From: an uncultured Clostridia bacterium
GTDB taxonomy: Bacteria; Bacillota; Clostridia; Oscillospirales; Acutalibacteraceae
Direction: 5' to 3'
DNA length: 7,128 nt
Assembly (NCBI GenBank): GCA_946628455.1
Contig: CAMOWP010000092.1
Location: 1 to 7,128, forward strand
Below the pieces are notes generated by a model that worked only from the letters and a program-made list of their open reading frames with translations, was not told the DNA's origin and ran no database searches. Below, piece after piece: positions 5,110-7,128 of this stretch. The translations under genes were made by a program, and so were the position numbers. Every line of letters starts with the position of its first letter. Within the stretch, counting starts at the first letter, position 1.

Positions 5110-5658
5110 TTACAAGTTAAACCTTTCCTTAATCATTTTTGCAGTTTCTTTGGCTGAAAGATTCGTATTATCAATCTTAATATAATTTTCAAACGGTATT
5201 TCTCCGTCGTAACTTTCAATACGGTAATTGCTGTCATCATCAATTAATCTTTTGTTTGACAATTCGATATTGCGCTTTGACGGTTTGTTTTTCAGTCTGT
5301 TTTCGCTGCTGTTTCTTTCAAGTCTTACGCTCTGCGGAGCGACGAGTTCCACATAATAGAATTCCGTATTATACGGCTCAAAAATGCTTTTGATATGCTC
5401 AATATAATCCCAATCATGATGGTCAAACGCACACATATAAGTAAATATCAAGCCGTATTTATCACTTTTGGCAAATTCTTCAAATATTATTTCCCTAAAT
5501 CTTTTGATTGCGTTTCCATTAAAATCTCCGAAAACTTCCAAAACAGGCTCTATGCTCATATGATTATGAAACAGCCTTAAATCCGTTATTTTTGTCAGCT
5601 CCTGACCTACTGTCATTTTGCCGACAGCGGCGTTGCCTATAATAAATACTAATTTCAT
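5110..5658 (-). CDS. P-loop NTPase, small-molecule-kinase-like (AAA-type annotation)
   Basis: A 182-residue protein with one P-loop domain. The Walker A loop is GNAAVGKMT (8-16): Lys14 is in place and the hydroxyl residue is Thr16, one later than usual, which I recall as typical of this family (G-x-x-A-V-G-K-M-T-V-G). It is followed by the family signature LFHNHMSIE (29-37). An Arg/Lys-rich segment (112-131) resembles the lid of nucleotide/shikimate-type kinases, and IKIDNTNLSAKETAKMI (160-176) resembles the C-terminal end of such kinases. No clear Walker B acid is seen after the hydrophobic strand 70-73. A phosphotransferase on a small molecule is the best guess; the acceptor is unknown. ATG 5658 has AAGGAGG (5666-5672) 7 nt upstream. 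By eye its DNA is more AT-rich than the genes to the left (four sampled rows: 76 G+C of 240). Confidence 0.82.
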   Translation of the reverse strand: MKLVFIIGNAAVGKMTVGQELTKITDLRLFHNHMSIEPVLEVFGDFNGNAIKRFREIIFEEFAKSDKYGLIFTYMCAFDHHDWDYIEHIKSIFEPYNTEFYYVELVAPQSVRLERNSSENRLKNKPSKRNIELSNKRLIDDDSNYRIESYDGEIPFENYIKIDNTNLSAKETAKMIKERFNL

Positions 5659-5696
5659 TTTTTCGCCTCCTTAAAATCTTAAGCCTATGGTGTCGT

Positions 5697-6470
5697 TTAA
5701 TTCTTTTTGAATATATCAAGCATATGAATTGAAAAACCTGTTAAATCTTCACGCTCGCAGATTGTATGAAGGAATTTCATATACTCTGCAAATTCTCTTT
5801 TATTGAGTTTATTCAATTTATTGCTGTGAAGATATGACAACATATCCACGCCGACAAAATGCAGACGCGTGACATTATATCGCTTCATCATTTCATCAAT
5901 TTCCGGCTTTCTGTATAATTCAAAAATTTCGTTCGGGCTTGATATTGCGTGATAATCCTCGGTAATCATTCCTTTATCAATATAATCAAGAATACGCTTT
6001 CTATAAAACATTTTGTACATACAGGTATCGTTATTGCAGTATGCCGCATAGATAACCCCGCCTGTTTTTGCAACTCTGATTGCCTCGCTGAGCGCGGCGT
6101 GCTTATCCTCATCAGTAAACAAATGGTACATCGGTCCGAGCAGTAAAACAATATCAAAGCTTTCAGCTTCCAGAAATGACAGGTCAACAGCGTTGCCTTC
6201 AATAATTCTGATATTATGCTCCGCCTTAACCTTCTTTTTCATAATTTCAATGTTGTGCGGTACAAGCTCAACTGCCGTAACGTCATAACCTTTGTCTGCA
6301 AGAGCAACTGAATATCTGCCTGTTCCTGCTCCGATTTCAAGTATCCTTGCACCGTCAAACAAGTATTTTTCAATATATTCCATTGTCAGCAAATATTCGG
6401 GACGACGGTTTTTCTTTAACAATCTTCCGTCCTCGTCATAATGATTATAATAATTCTTTATAGCTTCCAA
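5697..6470 (-). CDS. Class I SAM-dependent methyltransferase (TTG start)
   Basis: A 257-residue Rossmann-fold methyltransferase. Motif I is ILEIGAGTGRYS (43-54), which holds S-adenosylmethionine; the acidic residue after strand 2 is Glu68 in AVELVP; GNAVDL (92-97) lies at the adenine-binding turn; FDIVLLLGPMYHL (105-117) is motif IV with the GP-x-YHL pattern seen in a large set of uncharacterised bacterial methyltransferases; VAKTGG (133-138) follows. The C-terminal part (150-250) would carry the substrate specificity and is not recognisable. The start is TTG (6468-6470): AAGGAG (6478-6483) sits 7 nt before it and the next Met is residue 30, already close to the fold. It follows the first methyltransferase by 11 nt, and that gene's TAA is embedded in its ribosome binding region. 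Acceptor unknown. Confidence 0.9.
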   Translation of the reverse strand: MEAIKNYYNHYDEDGRLLKKNRRPEYLLTMEYIEKYLFDGARILEIGAGTGRYSVALADKGYDVTAVELVPHNIEIMKKKVKAEHNIRIIEGNAVDLSFLEAESFDIVLLLGPMYHLFTDEDKHAALSEAIRVAKTGGVIYAAYCNNDTCMYKMFYRKRILDYIDKGMITEDYHAISSPNEIFELYRKPEIDEMMKRYNVTRLHFVGVDMLSYLHSNKLNKLNKREFAEYMKFLHTICEREDLTGFSIHMLDIFKKN

Positions 6471-6477
6471 TTCTTTT

Positions 6478-6483
6478 CTCCTT
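6478..6483 (-). promoter_or_regulatory. Ribosome binding site supporting a TTG start
   Basis: AAGGAG on the minus strand with a 7-nt spacer to TTG 6470. The preceding gene's TAA (6482-6484) overlaps it by two bases, so terminating and initiating ribosomes meet at the same site. Confidence 0.75.
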
Positions 6484-7128
6484 ATAATTCAAAATAAGTA
6501 ATATAAACCTTATGTTTAACCGTAAAGCTTTCGGGATATTCTTCAAGCATTTTTTTATGTGATTCGCTCCATTTTTCAAACTGCTCTTTACTCATTGAAG
6601 CAAGAGTTCCGCGGCAGGCGGTCATTCTTCCGTTCCAGCTCTCTCTTGTAAACGGTATATTGCAGCAAAAGCTTTCAGTTACTCTGCCGTCAAACAAATC
6701 GTCAAACATATCCTTTGAGCCGCTCGCCTCAGGAGTCCAGACAGAGTTAAACTCTTTAACAAGCTTGTGACTTTTAAATGCTATTTCATCATCAAGCGTA
6801 TATGTAAGATATACCTTAATGAATTTTCCGTTTGGTTTTAACAGTCTCTTTATTTCGCTTTTCATCTTTTCCCTGTCAAAATACCAGAAGCACTGCGCCG
6901 CCGTTATGCAGTCAAAGCTTCCGTCGGGAAAGTCTGTATTTTCTGCGGGAGCTACGGCATAATTAATCTTCCTGCCGTTCTTCTCTGCATTCATTTTTGC
7001 ATACGCAATCTGATTTTCAGAAATGTCAACGCCAAAAATCTCTGCCTTTTTGTTATAAAGATTCTGCGGGAGTACGCCCGTCCCCGTTCCTAAATCAAGC
7101 CACGCCGTACCGTCTGCCGCAACGCCGA
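6482..7128 (-). CDS. Class I SAM-dependent methyltransferase, 5' end outside the window
   Basis: The frame stays open from the TAA at 6482-6484 to the right edge, giving 214 visible residues and no start. The first methionine codon, at 6994, is internal: 44 further codons upstream encode WLDLGTGTGVLP (motif I, the SAM-binding loop) and FGVDIS (acid at the end of strand 2), both essential to the fold. Downstream come FPDGSFDCITAAQCFWYFD (motif IV region) and LLKPNGKF (post-motif turn), the standard Methyltransf_11/25 order. The QCFWYF pattern is common in a family of unassigned bacterial methyltransferases; the acceptor is unknown. It is the most upstream gene of the run visible here, so the promoter and start lie beyond 7128. 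Its sequence differs clearly from the adjacent methyltransferase, so the two are not a recent duplication. Confidence 0.92.
   Translation of the reverse strand, partial: GVAADGTAWLDLGTGTGVLPQNLYNKKAEIFGVDISENQIAYAKMNAEKNGRKINYAVAPAENTDFPDGSFDCITAAQCFWYFDREKMKSEIKRLLKPNGKFIKVYLTYTLDDEIAFKSHKLVKEFNSVWTPEASGSKDMFDDLFDGRVTESFCCNIPFTRESWNGRMTACRGTLASMSKEQFEKWSESHKKMLEEYPESFTVKHKVYITYFEL

Noticed and set aside
5659..5696. Internal promoter or RNA hairpin before the P-loop gene
   Set aside because: TAAGAT on the minus strand lacks a -35 at proper distance, and the CTTAA/TTAAG hairpin near the ribosome binding site has only five mostly A-T pairs.
1..7128. CRISPR array, defence island, insertion sequence, prophage, tRNA or rRNA
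   Set aside because: No regularly spaced repeats, transposase, integrase, nuclease/helicase pair, or structured RNA gene was seen on either strand.

Overview
The window reads as an ordinary chromosomal segment of a low-to-mid G+C Firmicute, most likely an anaerobic gut Clostridium relative (Oscillospiraceae/Ruminococcaceae type). The basis is strong AAGGAGG-type ribosome binding sites, TTGACA/TATAAT-like promoters, GTG and TTG starts with good Shine-Dalgarno spacing, short U-tailed terminators, protein families common in that group, and an intergenic GTAGGGGCGGG...CCCGCCC hairpin of a kind I recall from such genomes. The species assignment is inference. Apart from the tail of one gene at the left edge, every gene is on the minus strand.

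Left to right: (1) 1-104, lysine-rich C-terminus of an unidentified plus-strand protein, followed by a GC-rich hairpin and a strong bidirectional terminator. (2) 188-1228, class I DAHP synthase, the first step of the shikimate pathway, with a near-consensus promoter and a leader of only about 18 nt. (3) 1309-1731, a small predicted lipoprotein. (4) 1796-1861, a perfect 25-bp palindrome and an intrinsic terminator that overlaps the stop codon of the next gene. (5) 1860-3958, a two-gene unit: a cytosolic lipase-like alpha/beta hydrolase followed by a histidine-phosphatase-family enzyme, joined by a TAATG stop/start overlap and driven by a good promoter at 3993-4021. (6) 4023-4508, a DNA-deoxyinosine (hypoxanthine) glycosylase. 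(7) 4595-4659, an intergenic repeat element. (8) 4655-7128, a run of four closely spaced genes: methyltransferase (cut off by the window edge), second methyltransferase (TTG start), P-loop kinase-like protein, GNAT acetyltransferase. The run looks like one operon whose promoter lies beyond the right edge.

Functionally the window mixes housekeeping (aromatic amino acid entry step, DNA base repair) with small enzymes of unknown substrate. The four-gene run combines methyl transfer, probable phosphotransfer and acetyl transfer, so its products may modify small molecules, but no substrate can be read from sequence. I see no tRNA, rRNA, CRISPR array, transposase, phage gene or defence system, and no gene-free stretch longer than about 130 bases. 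The main corrections offered are start sites: GTG at 3958 rather than ATG at 3976, ATG at 4508 rather than GTG at 4535, TTG at 6470, and extension of the rightmost gene past its internal ATG at 6994 to the window edge.
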